Positions 8,480 through 16,656 of a DNA stretch of 64,000 nucleotides are shown here, in pieces. The stretch's first letter is position 1. Every line of letters begins with the position of its first letter. A program made the translations under genes and the position numbers. Source of the DNA: Methanobacteriota archaeon (GTDB lineage: Archaea > Thermoplasmatota > Thermoplasmata > RBG-16-68-12); the NCBI GenBank assembly GCA_005878665.1, contig VBLR01000114.1, positions 4,165 to 68,164 of the forward strand, read 5' to 3'. Below the pieces are notes generated by a model. That model did not search any database. It was not told the origin of the DNA and worked only from the letters and a program-made list of their open reading frames with translations.

Positions 8480-9489
8480 CGCAAGTCCCTCGCGACCTTG
8501 TCGAGGTACTCATGGAACGCGCTTCGCTTCCGGCCCTCGACCTGTGTGAGGCCGTCGAGGATCGTGCGCACGTCGAGTCCCATCCGGAGCGCCATTTTCA
8601 TCACGGTCTCCTGGTGCACCGGCTTGAGCTGGCGGACCGTGACCGCCATGCGGTGCGCCTCGATGAGGGGCCACGGATATCCGACCGACACGAGGCTCTT
8701 GCCGTACGCGGCGAGTTGTCCGAACGCCTCATCCGGCCGATCCCGAAACGTCCCCAGGTCCACCCGGAACCATTTCCGGGCGCGTGGATGCAGTCGGGCA
8801 TAATAGATATCCCCGTAGAGGAGCCCCTCCTTGCTCGCTTCCGCGGCCTTCGGCGCACGCGCGTAGGCGAGCGCATCGTGCGGCAGGCGACCTTGGCAAC
8901 GGGCCATCAGCTCTTCGTCCGTGAGGACGTGCCCGAACGCGTGGAGCTGGCTGTCCTTCGAAATGCCGACGAGGAGGTGGCCGCGCTTCTCGCACACTTG
9001 CACGAGTCTCTCCATCACCGAGAACTGCTTCGGGAACTCGGAGAGAGTGCCGTCCACCGCGACGACGCATCCTTCGAGGTCGTCCGCGAAGTTGATGGCC
9101 GTCTGGCCCTCGATGAGTCGGCGGTACTCGTTCACCATGTCCCGCGGCTGCTCTTCCGGTCGCTCCTTCGTGAATTCGAAGAGGGATCGATGCAACTCGT
9201 CCTGGGTCGCGACGAACTCCGCGAACGTGGACACCCCGACCATGCGTTGCACGAGCCGCCAGTCCTTCCGCCGGAAGGCCTTCCCGTCGAACGCATACCG
9301 CAGGAGGCCGACGGAGATCAGGGCGAGCCACCAACTCGACAGATTGAGGAGGAACGAGTAAGAGCCGTCGACCGCAACCATGTCCTTCGCGCGGTTCGCG
9401 CACGGGAACGTGCGGAGGTCCGGCACATCTTCGGGGGGGAGCGGGACGTCTCGGTGATGCTTCACGAGAAGCTCGAGTTCCCGGCGCAT
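8476..9489 (-). CDS. nurA: NurA 5'-3' nuclease
   Basis: A NurA-domain nuclease of 337 residues. Acidic metal-binding segments are visible as MVAVDGSYSFL near the N terminus and GCVVAVDGTLSEF mid-protein, with a C-terminal LGTFRDRPDEAF and YPWPLIEAHRMA region typical of NurA. It resects 5' ends as a dimer on the HerA hexamer. ATG 9489 was chosen because the conserved fold begins shortly after it; the frame stays open to 9702, but that part passes the TATA box at 9596-9604. The transcript would have a leader of about 85 nt, longer than usual in this window. Confidence 0.9.
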   Translation of the reverse strand: MRRELELLVKHHRDVPLPPEDVPDLRTFPCANRAKDMVAVDGSYSFLLNLSSWWLALISVGLLRYAFDGKAFRRKDWRLVQRMVGVSTFAEFVATQDELHRSLFEFTKERPEEQPRDMVNEYRRLIEGQTAINFADDLEGCVVAVDGTLSEFPKQFSVMERLVQVCEKRGHLLVGISKDSQLHAFGHVLTDEELMARCQGRLPHDALAYARAPKAAEASKEGLLYGDIYYARLHPRARKWFRVDLGTFRDRPDEAFGQLAAYGKSLVSVGYPWPLIEAHRMAVTVRQLKPVHQETVMKMALRMGLDVRTILDGLTQVEGRKRSAFHEYLDKVARDLR

Positions 9490-9595
9490 GTCGTCGACGT
9501 AGCTTACGCGAGGACGATTCGGGTCCGTTGTGCCTCCTGTGTCATCCCGTCCGACCAGAGGGCAACCCTCAAGCGCCAAAGAGGGGACGGGACGG

Positions 9596-9604
9596 CATAT
9601 AAGG
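9596..9604 (-). promoter_or_regulatory. TATA box upstream of nurA-herA
   Basis: CCTTATATG on the minus strand predicts transcription start near 9574, about 85 nt before the chosen nurA ATG. This gives nurA-herA a promoter separate from mre11-rad50. Confidence 0.5.
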
Positions 9605-9716
9605 ATGTCGAAGACCCCTGCAACACTACGAACGGACTGTGCCGACCAGGAGCTTAGCCGCGCATTCAACCGTCGCGGTGAAGGCGGCAAGACCGCTCCC
9701 ATCTCGTCGCAACAAA

Positions 9717-9835
9717 GGAGGGGTAGGGTGAGATCAAGGCCGGAACGAAAGGAGGTGCCTACCCCAGTCCAAGGAACCGCAGTGGATGGGTCAACGTTTC
9801 CTCCGTAGCTTACGGAGGGTCCGGGGACTCCGGAC
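9717..9835. other. structured intergenic region, candidate non-coding RNA
   Basis: The 382-nt gap between the rad50 stop (9872) and the nurA start (9489) has no convincing ORF but contains three perfect inverted repeats: GGGGTAGG (9720-9727) with CCTACCCC (9758-9765); CCTCCGTA (9800-9807) with TACGGAGG (9811-9818) around a 3-nt loop; and GTCCGG (9819-9824) with CCGGAC (9830-9835) around a 5-nt loop. It matches neither tRNA nor any RNase P or SRP motif I can recognise. It could be a small RNA on either strand, a structured 3' UTR of rad50, or a processing site. The remaining part to 9596 shows only the nurA promoter. Confidence 0.4.
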
Positions 9836-9871
9836 GGTCACCCGAGTCTACCTGGGCCGGGAACCGCTTGC

Positions 9872-12277
9872 TTAGGACAAGACCTCCGCTCTCGACTCCT
9901 GAGTCGGCGTCATCGTCACCCGGATCCGGCCGGGGAAACGGTCGGCGATTTCCGCGAGGTGCGTGATCAGGATCACCTTCTCGAAGACTTCGCCCATCCG
10001 AAGGAGTTTCTGGACGAAGAGTTCCCGCGAGATCTCCGTGTCGAGGGAGCCGAGATCGCCTTCGTCGATGAACAACGTCTTCATGCGGCCGAACGTGCGG
10101 CCGATCTGCGGCATCGAGGCGAGTTCCCGCGCAATTGCAAAGCGTAGGGCCGCGTTGATCTGCGTCTTCTCGCCGCCGCTGAACTCCGCGACGTCGTGCC
10201 ACCGCCCGTCGACGCCTTGGACGAGGATCCGAATCCCGTGACCCCGGCCCTCCTCGTACGTCTCCAGGCGGATGCGACCAAATCGACCGTCCGTGAGTTC
10301 GGATAGGTTCTTTGAGGCCTCGATCTCCAGTTCCGGCAGAAGCTGATCGACCGCGTACATCACGACGCCGCGCTTGTGGAAGACGCGGTTCACGAGGACA
10401 TCGTAGATCTCGAGTTCCCCGCGGAGCGCCTCTCGTTGTCGCTGAGACTCCTTCAGTTTCTTCGCGTCTGCCTCGAGACCGGCGATCTGTTCTGTGAGCG
10501 TCCTGGCCTGTCCCTCGAGGAGGTGCCACGCCTTCCGCTCCGCATCGAGCTCGCCCTGCAAGGTCTCGATCTTCGCCTTTGCCGCGCCGAATGCCTCTTC
10601 CGACGATCGGAGTCCCGCGAGTTCCGCTTCGAGGGACGTGCGTTCGGCCTCGAGCGACTTGCGTTGCACCGCGAAGTCCGCGAGCCGTGCGCTCACATCC
10701 CCAACCTGTCGCAAGAGGATCGTGAGTTCATCGAGCCGCTTCCGCTTCCCGGCCTTCTCCGCGACCGATTCGCCCACGAGGACCAGCCGTTTCCCGTCCA
10801 GCTCCGTGAAAGGAACGGCGTCGAGCTGTCGCAACGCCTCGATCTTCGCGTCGTCGAGAGGCTGGAGGAGCCGATGGCTCTCGTCCGCCTCCCGTCGGAG
10901 ATCGTCTTTCAGTTGCTCGAGCTGCCTCTTGTACTCCGTGAGGACGAACGAGTCCGCATCGATCGAGGCGACCTTCTCGTGGACTCGGGAGAGGGCTTTC
11001 TCCGCGCGCGCCTGTTCCTCGCTCAGTTCCCGGACCAGGTCGGCACGGTCCGCGAGCCATTCCAGTTCGCGCGCGATTCGCGTCACACGCTCTTCCAGCC
11101 GCCCCTCGTCACGGAGCGAGCTGAACGCGGTCTCCCGGTCGATGTCGGTCCGGAGCGAGGCGATCTTGCGATGCAACTCGTCGATCCGATTCTTCGTCTC
11201 GTCGCGTCGCTTCTCGTGCTCGTGCTTCGCGAGGTCGAACTCCCGCCCCGCCGCGCGGGCGGCGGTCTCGCGCTGCTCGTGGGCCGCCTTCGTTTCTTTC
11301 AGGCGATCGAGTTCCTCCCGGAGGCGGTCGAGGTCTCCGATCTCGTTCTCGAGGGCGGCTCGTTCCGGTTCGAGTTTCGCGGCGATCTGGCCTTGGTCTC
11401 GGACTTCGGCCTCGCGGGCCCCCAGGGCTTTCAGGCGCAGCGACCGATCCTCGAGCGCGGCCGACGACCGCACCCACCGTTCGTGCTTCGCCTCGAGGTC
11501 CTGCATCTCCTTGGAGCCGGCCTCAAGGGCGGCCTGGAGTTGCGCGACGCGCGCCCCCCGCTGTTTGCGTTCTTCATCCAAACCTCCGAGTTGCTGTCGC
11601 AATGCCGGGAGACGACCGAGCGCTTCCTCCCGCGCGGCGATTTCGGCCTCCTTCGCCTGGATGTCCCCCTTCACGGATGTGAAGCGTTCTTTCGCCCGCT
11701 CGAGGGCCTGTTCGAAGATCTCGAGACGGAAGAGTTTCTGAAACACCGCGAGGCGTTGCGCCCCGCCCGCGGCACCCAGTTCCTTCATCTCCTCTTGACG
11801 GACGAAGGTGGAGTTTCGGAATCCGTCGTAGTCGAGGCCGACCACATCGCGGATCGTCCGCTCTTTGTCCGGGATCGTCCCCTGCACCGCTTCTCCGTCC
11901 CGCGTGACCTCGAGGTACGATTCCTTCTTGGTCGTGAAGCCGCGGGTGACTTCCCACCGCTCGTCCCCTTGGCGGAAAGCCACCCGCACATACCCGTTCG
12001 GCCGGCACACATCCGCGAGTTTCACGCTCTGGATGTCCGTCCGAGTCGTCTTGCCGTACAGGGCGAACGTGATGGCGTCCAGGATCGAGGATTTCCCGGC
12101 ACCGGTCCGGCCCGTAATCACCGTGTATTTCTCGGGAAATCGGAGCGGCGGGACCGTCTTCTCGAGGTAGCGCATGAACCCGCGCATCTCGATCTCCTCG
12201 AGGACGAATCCCTCCGCACTTGGCGTGGGCTCCAGGTTCGAGACCGCGGCGACCTCGACCTCTGCCTCGTCCCTCAC
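9872..12277 (-). CDS. rad50: Rad50 ATPase lacking the CxxC zinc hook
   Basis: An 801-residue SMC-like ATPase. Walker A GRTGAGKSS is near residues 56-64, followed by two long coiled-coil arms. Signature EFSGGEKTQINAALR and Walker B MKTLFIDEGDLGSLD are near the C terminus, with the ITHLAEIADRFPG H-loop after them. It partners Mre11 in break processing; the start overlaps the mre11 stop by 4 nt. The whole protein contains a single cysteine (ADVCRPNG), so the CxxC zinc hook that normally joins Rad50 arms is absent. At the expected apex only LLQPLDDAKIEAL-type sequence is found. It is also on the short side for archaeal Rad50 (usually about 850-900). Confidence 0.93.
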   Translation of the reverse strand: MRDEAEVEVAAVSNLEPTPSAEGFVLEEIEMRGFMRYLEKTVPPLRFPEKYTVITGRTGAGKSSILDAITFALYGKTTRTDIQSVKLADVCRPNGYVRVAFRQGDERWEVTRGFTTKKESYLEVTRDGEAVQGTIPDKERTIRDVVGLDYDGFRNSTFVRQEEMKELGAAGGAQRLAVFQKLFRLEIFEQALERAKERFTSVKGDIQAKEAEIAAREEALGRLPALRQQLGGLDEERKQRGARVAQLQAALEAGSKEMQDLEAKHERWVRSSAALEDRSLRLKALGAREAEVRDQGQIAAKLEPERAALENEIGDLDRLREELDRLKETKAAHEQRETAARAAGREFDLAKHEHEKRRDETKNRIDELHRKIASLRTDIDRETAFSSLRDEGRLEERVTRIARELEWLADRADLVRELSEEQARAEKALSRVHEKVASIDADSFVLTEYKRQLEQLKDDLRREADESHRLLQPLDDAKIEALRQLDAVPFTELDGKRLVLVGESVAEKAGKRKRLDELTILLRQVGDVSARLADFAVQRKSLEAERTSLEAELAGLRSSEEAFGAAKAKIETLQGELDAERKAWHLLEGQARTLTEQIAGLEADAKKLKESQRQREALRGELEIYDVLVNRVFHKRGVVMYAVDQLLPELEIEASKNLSELTDGRFGRIRLETYEEGRGHGIRILVQGVDGRWHDVAEFSGGEKTQINAALRFAIARELASMPQIGRTFGRMKTLFIDEGDLGSLDTEISRELFVQKLLRMGEVFEKVILITHLAEIADRFPGRIRVTMTPTQESRAEVLS

Positions 12278-13464
12278 GAGAGGGCCTCCTTGAGCACCCG
12301 ACGGGCCTCGACCTTGATCGCCTCCCGTTTCGGGTGGTCGGCGAGGACCTTGTCGACGTAGTCGGTTAGGAGGCGACTGGGATCCAAGGTGAATTCCTCC
12401 GTCACGACGCGCGGCCGACTAGCGGAGACGAACTTGACCTCATAGTGGAACGCGTCTCGGAGGCGATCCGCGAGTCGCTTCTCGTCGAGGCGGTTCCGCA
12501 GTTCGTCCGGAAGGGTGGCCTCGATTCGAACCAGGTGGCCCGTGACCTCCGCCGGGATTGCGGCGAGGACCTTCTCCGTCACGTCGTCGCCCATTCCGAT
12601 GACGGCCTCGACCTTGTCCATCGGACGCGCCGGTAGCTCGACGAAGGACCAACCGCCGTCCGGGCGGATCGCCAAGAATCCTTTCGGATCCAGACGTTCG
12701 CCCCAATCGATCCGCTCCGGCGCGCCGGCGTACACAATCTTCCCGCCGACGGTTTGATGCATATGAATGTGTCCGAACACGACGAGGTCGACGGCATCCG
12801 GAATCATGTCCGGCGTAAACGTGAAGTCGTTCGGGACGACCTCAGGCGGCGCGGTGCTCGCGTAGCGCACGCCCTGAAACTCGAAATGCCCGAAGAGGAT
12901 GCGAAGGTCTGCGTCCTTCAGGTCCGCCGCCCGGTTGCGGATCCACTCTTGCCAGGTGCGCCGCGCTGCCTCGTACGCCAGCTCGCGCGGGACGTCCTTC
13001 CCAAGGGTCTCCCGCACCTGTTCGACGACTTGCTCCGGGTGCATGTAGGGAATGAGGATGAAGCCGATCTTCCGGCCGTCGAATTCGCGGATTTCCATCT
13101 TCGGATTGCGGAACACCTTCACGTGCGAGTACCCGCGATAGTCGTCCAGGGACGTGGACCGAACGGCGCGCCTCGGCTGATCATGGTTCCCCGCGAGGAT
13201 CCACACCTCGATGCCCGCCGCGCCCAGAGGCTCGATGACGTCCCTCCGGACCATCTCCCGGAACACGGGGGCCACGTGGGCGCGGTCGAACAGGTCGCCG
13301 AGGATGCAGAACAGGGCGGCGCGATGCTCGATCGCCCAGCGAGCGGCCTTCGCGAAGTTCCCATGGAGGTCGAGCGCGCGTTCTGAGATGCCCGTTTCCG
13401 GATCGATCCGGAAGTCGAAGCTCAGACCTTCGTGGACATCGCCCACGCAGACGATTTCGTGCAT
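12274..13464 (-). CDS. mre11: Mre11 nuclease
   Basis: A 396-residue calcineurin-like phosphoesterase. The metal-binding motifs appear in order: CVGDVHEG, LGDLFDRAH, LAGNHDQPRR, LFGHFEFQG and FGHIHMHQ. After residue about 250 comes the capping and Rad50-binding part. It acts as Mn2+-dependent nuclease with Rad50, and its gene is first in the unit mre11-rad50. The ATG at 13464 is about 30 nt from a TTATAA box, so the transcript is probably leaderless. Motif I is VGDVHEG rather than the common DxHLG, but the metal ligands Asp and His are kept. Confidence 0.94.
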   Translation of the reverse strand: MHEIVCVGDVHEGLSFDFRIDPETGISERALDLHGNFAKAARWAIEHRAALFCILGDLFDRAHVAPVFREMVRRDVIEPLGAAGIEVWILAGNHDQPRRAVRSTSLDDYRGYSHVKVFRNPKMEIREFDGRKIGFILIPYMHPEQVVEQVRETLGKDVPRELAYEAARRTWQEWIRNRAADLKDADLRILFGHFEFQGVRYASTAPPEVVPNDFTFTPDMIPDAVDLVVFGHIHMHQTVGGKIVYAGAPERIDWGERLDPKGFLAIRPDGGWSFVELPARPMDKVEAVIGMGDDVTEKVLAAIPAEVTGHLVRIEATLPDELRNRLDEKRLADRLRDAFHYEVKFVSASRPRVVTEEFTLDPSRLLTDYVDKVLADHPKREAIKVEARRVLKEALS

Positions 13465-13491
13465 CCGGGCGTGCGCAAGGCCGCCTTGCTA

Positions 13492-13499
13492 CTTATAAT
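13492..13499 (-). promoter_or_regulatory. TATA box of mre11-rad50
   Basis: ATTATAAG on the minus strand is centred about 31 nt upstream of the mre11 ATG at 13464 and predicts a start site within a few nucleotides of it. Confidence 0.55.
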
Positions 13500-13546
13500 G
13501 TCTACGAGACGGTCAGCGAAAGTATCGAACCAATGCGACTCGAGCC

Positions 13547-14767
13547 CTAGGGAATTCGCCGCCGCCTCCCGCCCGGGAACGGGGCATCGGCGCGGACGAG
13601 TTGTTTCTCCTCGAACCGCGAGGCGCGGAGCGGCACAAGCGGCTCGGGCCTCTTTTCCGTGGCCACGTACTCGGCAAGCAGGCGTCCGATCTCCGGACAG
13701 AGCTTGAATCCGTGCCCACTGAAGCCGACAGCGACGAAGAGGCCATCGGGGCCGATTCGGTCCACGATCGGATACGAATCGGGCGTCACGTCGTACGCGC
13801 CGGACCATCCCCCTCTCGGTTGCGCATCCATCATCCGAGGAAATCGCTTCGAGAGTCGGGTTCGCAAATCGCGGACCGTGGCGGCGGGGAGCGACTCGGC
13901 GAACTCGTGTCTCGGCGTCGTCTTCCCCGGGTCTGTGTTCATGTAGCCGGTCAAGGTGTCCTTCTCCCCCTCCGGCCTCGAGTACGTGTTTCCGTAGAAA
14001 TCGAAGTGGATCCGCGGTGGCGCCCCGAAGTCGACGGGTCGACGCAGGATCGTGACTTCACCGCGGACGTACCGCACGGGCAACCGAACCCTGACGGTCG
14101 CGGCAAGGTCTCGCGTCCAGTTCCCCGCGGCGATGATCACACGTTCCGCGGACAAGAGTCCGGCTCCGCGGATCTTGACGCCCACGACCTGGCGGGCACG
14201 CGTCGCGATGGACGACACGGCGTGAGCGTGAAGGACCTTGGCTCCTTCCATGGTGGCCGCGTCGGCAAAGCCGTGCGCGGTGGCGATCGGGTCCGCGTAT
14301 CCCGCGTCCGGATCGTGGACGAGGGCGGCGTAATCGGACACCTCCAGTTGCGGCTCCATCGTCCTCGCGTCCGACGGGGTGAGCCGTTCGGCCCGAACCC
14401 CCTCCGAGCGGAGCAACTCGATCAACGCCTCGAATGCCGGGAGATCCCGTTCCCGAGTGCCGGAGAGGAAGCCCGTCGTCCGGAAGTCGCAGGAGAATCC
14501 GGTCTCCTCCTTGAATCGCCGGAAGAACGCGAGGCTCTCCTTCGCGAGTCGGATGCCGATTCGTGCCTCGTAGTGTTGACGGACGAGGGCACCGCTGTGG
14601 CCCGTGGCCCCGGCGGCGACGTGACTCTTCTCGAGCAAGACGACCCCGAGGCCTCGCCGCGCGAGATGCCACGCGGTGCTTGTCCCCATGCAGCCACCAC
14701 CGACGACGACCACGTCGGCCGTGTCCGGGAGCCGGGCTGACCCCACGGGGTCCCGCATCGAATGCAT
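13547..14767 (-). CDS. FAD-dependent oxidoreductase (DAO/sarcosine oxidase-like)
   Basis: A 406-residue DAO-superfamily flavoenzyme. The FAD-binding beta-alpha-beta is DVVVVGGGCMGTSTAWHLARRG (residues 18-39), followed by LLEKSHVAAGATGHSGALVRQHY, a motif shared with sarcosine oxidase beta and glycine/D-amino-acid oxidases. A C-terminal DRIGPDGLFVAVGFSGHGFK strand closes the FAD site. It probably oxidises an amine or amino acid; the substrate is unknown. ATG 14767 has an AT-rich AATAGAAA element about 28 nt upstream. It is divergent from the FtsZ-like gene. Confidence 0.85.
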   Translation of the reverse strand: MHSMRDPVGSARLPDTADVVVVGGGCMGTSTAWHLARRGLGVVLLEKSHVAAGATGHSGALVRQHYEARIGIRLAKESLAFFRRFKEETGFSCDFRTTGFLSGTRERDLPAFEALIELLRSEGVRAERLTPSDARTMEPQLEVSDYAALVHDPDAGYADPIATAHGFADAATMEGAKVLHAHAVSSIATRARQVVGVKIRGAGLLSAERVIIAAGNWTRDLAATVRVRLPVRYVRGEVTILRRPVDFGAPPRIHFDFYGNTYSRPEGEKDTLTGYMNTDPGKTTPRHEFAESLPAATVRDLRTRLSKRFPRMMDAQPRGGWSGAYDVTPDSYPIVDRIGPDGLFVAVGFSGHGFKLCPEIGRLLAEYVATEKRPEPLVPLRASRFEEKQLVRADAPFPGGRRRRIP

Positions 14768-14790
14768 CCTTATCGTGCTTTCCTTCGCCG

Positions 14791-14846
14791 CATTTCTATT
14801 CTCATTACAGTATAGATATCAAACCGCGAATGACAATCCTTTATCT
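14791..14846. promoter_or_regulatory. divergent promoter region (FAD oxidoreductase / FtsZ-like)
   Basis: The AT-rich gap holds AATAGAAATG on the minus strand (14800-14791), 28 nt before ATG 14767. On the plus strand CTTTATCT (14839-14846) is centred 28 nt before GTG 14871. A further TATAGATATC lies at 14811-14820. Both genes are predicted to be leaderless. Confidence 0.5.
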
Positions 14847-14870
14847 CCGGGGACTTCCGATGGCGCACGC

Positions 14871-15782
14871 GTGCCGGACACGTGGAGGCTCGGTGTCGGG
14901 GAAGAACGGGCCCGGGTCGCCATCGTGGGCTGCGGAGGGGCCGGATGCAACGTCCTGCGCCGCGTCGCCGCGCCGCCCAACGCGACCCGCATCGCCGTGA
15001 ACGACACCGTCCATCCGTCCATGGCGGAGGTCTCGACCCGCGTCCTCGTCGCCGCCGGATCGCTGCAGGCCTACGCCTCGATGGACGAGAAGGCCGTGCC
15101 GAACATGGAGACGGATGAGGAGAAGCAGATCTCCGCTTCGCTTCTCGATCGGGACATCGTCGTGATGCTCGGCGGCCTGGGCGGTGAACTCGGCGGGTGG
15201 GGGATGAGCCTCGTCGGCCGGGTCGCTAGGATCTTGGGCGATGCGAGCGTTGCGTTCGCCACGGTGCCCTTCACAATCGAAGGTCCGATTCGGCGGCAGC
15301 TCGCAGAAGCGCAGCTCCGACTCCTCCAGAAACGCGCGGACGGCGTCGTGACGTTCAGCAACGATCGGCTCCTCCAGTTTGCCAGGGACCTCCCGCTGAC
15401 GAAAGCCTTCGCGGCCTTGGGGGCGATCATGGCCCGACCCGCCGCTGAGTTGGGCGCGGTCCTCACTCGCTCGGACGTGGTGCCGCTGCGGCGGACGCTC
15501 GCCGGCGTGAGGGAATGGCGATTCGGGATGGGCGCGGGTCGGGAGAAGCACCGATGTTTCGTCGCGGTCGAAGAGGCGTACTCGTCCCCGTGGTTCACGT
15601 CGCTCCCGGAAGAGATCAGCCACGCGATCGTGCTGATGTCCGTCCCCGAACCGGACAAAGACGAGATTGAAATTCTTCAGGAGATTCGCCGGAGGTCCCC
15701 GCATGCCGTGATTGCGTGGGCGAGCCTGCCTTCGGTCGCTACCGACGACCGTACCATCGTGCAAGTTCTCGCAGGCATTTGA
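14871..15782 (+). CDS. divergent FtsZ/tubulin-superfamily protein
   Basis: A 303-residue protein whose fold order follows FtsZ: VAIVGCGGAGCNVLRRV (residues 16-32, the N-terminal nucleotide loop), a strand IAVNDTVHP where FtsZ has VNTD, then the T4 position, then FATVPFTIEGPIRRQLAEAQ and VTFSNDRLLQ, matching FtsZ's TxPFxxEG and IPNDxLL. The GGGTGTG signature is replaced by GGLGGELGGWG (101-111), and the T7 loop NxDxxD is reduced to a single RSDV. It is therefore a non-canonical paralogue that may not hydrolyse GTP. The canonical ftsZ is at 48098. GTG 14871 fits the promoter. The aromatic cluster starts 88 nt downstream. Confidence 0.75.
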   Translation: MPDTWRLGVGEERARVAIVGCGGAGCNVLRRVAAPPNATRIAVNDTVHPSMAEVSTRVLVAAGSLQAYASMDEKAVPNMETDEEKQISASLLDRDIVVMLGGLGGELGGWGMSLVGRVARILGDASVAFATVPFTIEGPIRRQLAEAQLRLLQKRADGVVTFSNDRLLQFARDLPLTKAFAALGAIMARPAAELGAVLTRSDVVPLRRTLAGVREWRFGMGAGREKHRCFVAVEEAYSSPWFTSLPEEISHAIVLMSVPEPDKDEIEILQEIRRRSPHAVIAWASLPSVATDDRTIVQVLAGI

Positions 15783-15870
15783 CCGGAGCCGATTTTCGTA
15801 CGCCGCCGAGCGCAGGCTTGAAATACGTCCTCCGCATCAGGTCCGTGCTACGGACTCGCACGGGTGGCCT

Positions 15871-16656
15871 ATGTCTTCAATCGGCAAGGAAATCCGGCTG
15901 CGACGAATCCTGCGAGGCGGCAGGACGCTGATCGTCGCGATGGACCACGGTGTCTCGTCCGGCCCCGCCGCCGGCCTCGAAGACATCCGCAGGGCCGTGG
16001 CGAATGTCGCGAAAGGCGGGGCCACCGCGGTCGTGCTTCACAAAGGGGTTGTGCGATTCGCGAAGGACTACTTCGACGAAGGGTTGTGCCTCGTCCTGCA
16101 CCTGAGCGCGTCGGCGGCAATCAGCACGCACGTCGATCGAAAAGTCCTCGTCACACAGGTCGACGAAGCGATCTCATACGGCGCCGACGCGATCAGCGTC
16201 CATGTGAACCTCGGTGGTGAGGACGACGACCGAATGATCGAAGACCTCGGGACGACCGCGACGGCGTGCGATCGATTCGGCTTCCCACTCCTCGCAATGA
16301 TGTATCCCCGGGGCCCGAAGATCAAGAATCCGTACGATGTCGACGTCGTGAAGCATGTGGCGCGCGTCGGCGCGGAGCTGGGCGCGGATATCGTGAAGAC
16401 GCTCTACACCGGCGCGCCGGAGACGTTCAAGGAGGTCGTCCGGGGCTGTCCCGTTCCCGTCGTCGTCGCAGGCGGTCCGAAGCTGGACTCGGATCGCGCG
16501 GCCTTCGAGATGGTCGAAGGAGCCCTCTCCGGCGGGGCGGTCGGCGTCTCGATGGGCCGAAACATCTTCCAGGCCAAGGACCCGATTGGCATGACGCGGG
16601 CGATCGCCCGCATGATTTTCGACGGCGCTTCGGTCGACGAAGTCTATCGTGGGTGA
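15871..16656 (+). CDS. aroA': 2-amino-3,7-dideoxy-D-threo-hept-6-ulosonate synthase (ADTH synthase)
   Basis: A 261-residue DhnA-type class I aldolase. It condenses 6-deoxy-5-ketofructose 1-phosphate with L-aspartate semialdehyde, the first step of the archaeal route to dehydroquinate. The expected catalytic residues are all visible: Asp25 in VAMDHG, Tyr145 in MMYPRG and the Schiff-base lysine Lys176 in ADIVKTLYTG. ATG 15871 was chosen by homology; the open frame upstream is not conserved-looking. It is first in the aromatic cluster, and aspartate kinase and ASA dehydrogenase further down supply its aspartate-semialdehyde substrate. Confidence 0.92.
   Translation: MSSIGKEIRLRRILRGGRTLIVAMDHGVSSGPAAGLEDIRRAVANVAKGGATAVVLHKGVVRFAKDYFDEGLCLVLHLSASAAISTHVDRKVLVTQVDEAISYGADAISVHVNLGGEDDDRMIEDLGTTATACDRFGFPLLAMMYPRGPKIKNPYDVDVVKHVARVGAELGADIVKTLYTGAPETFKEVVRGCPVPVVVAGGPKLDSDRAAFEMVEGALSGGAVGVSMGRNIFQAKDPIGMTRAIARMIFDGASVDEVYRG

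Noticed and set aside
10376..12361. A 661-codon open frame antisense to rad50
   Set aside because: It is an Arg/Leu-rich shadow without motifs; the minus strand encodes clear Rad50 and Mre11 ends.
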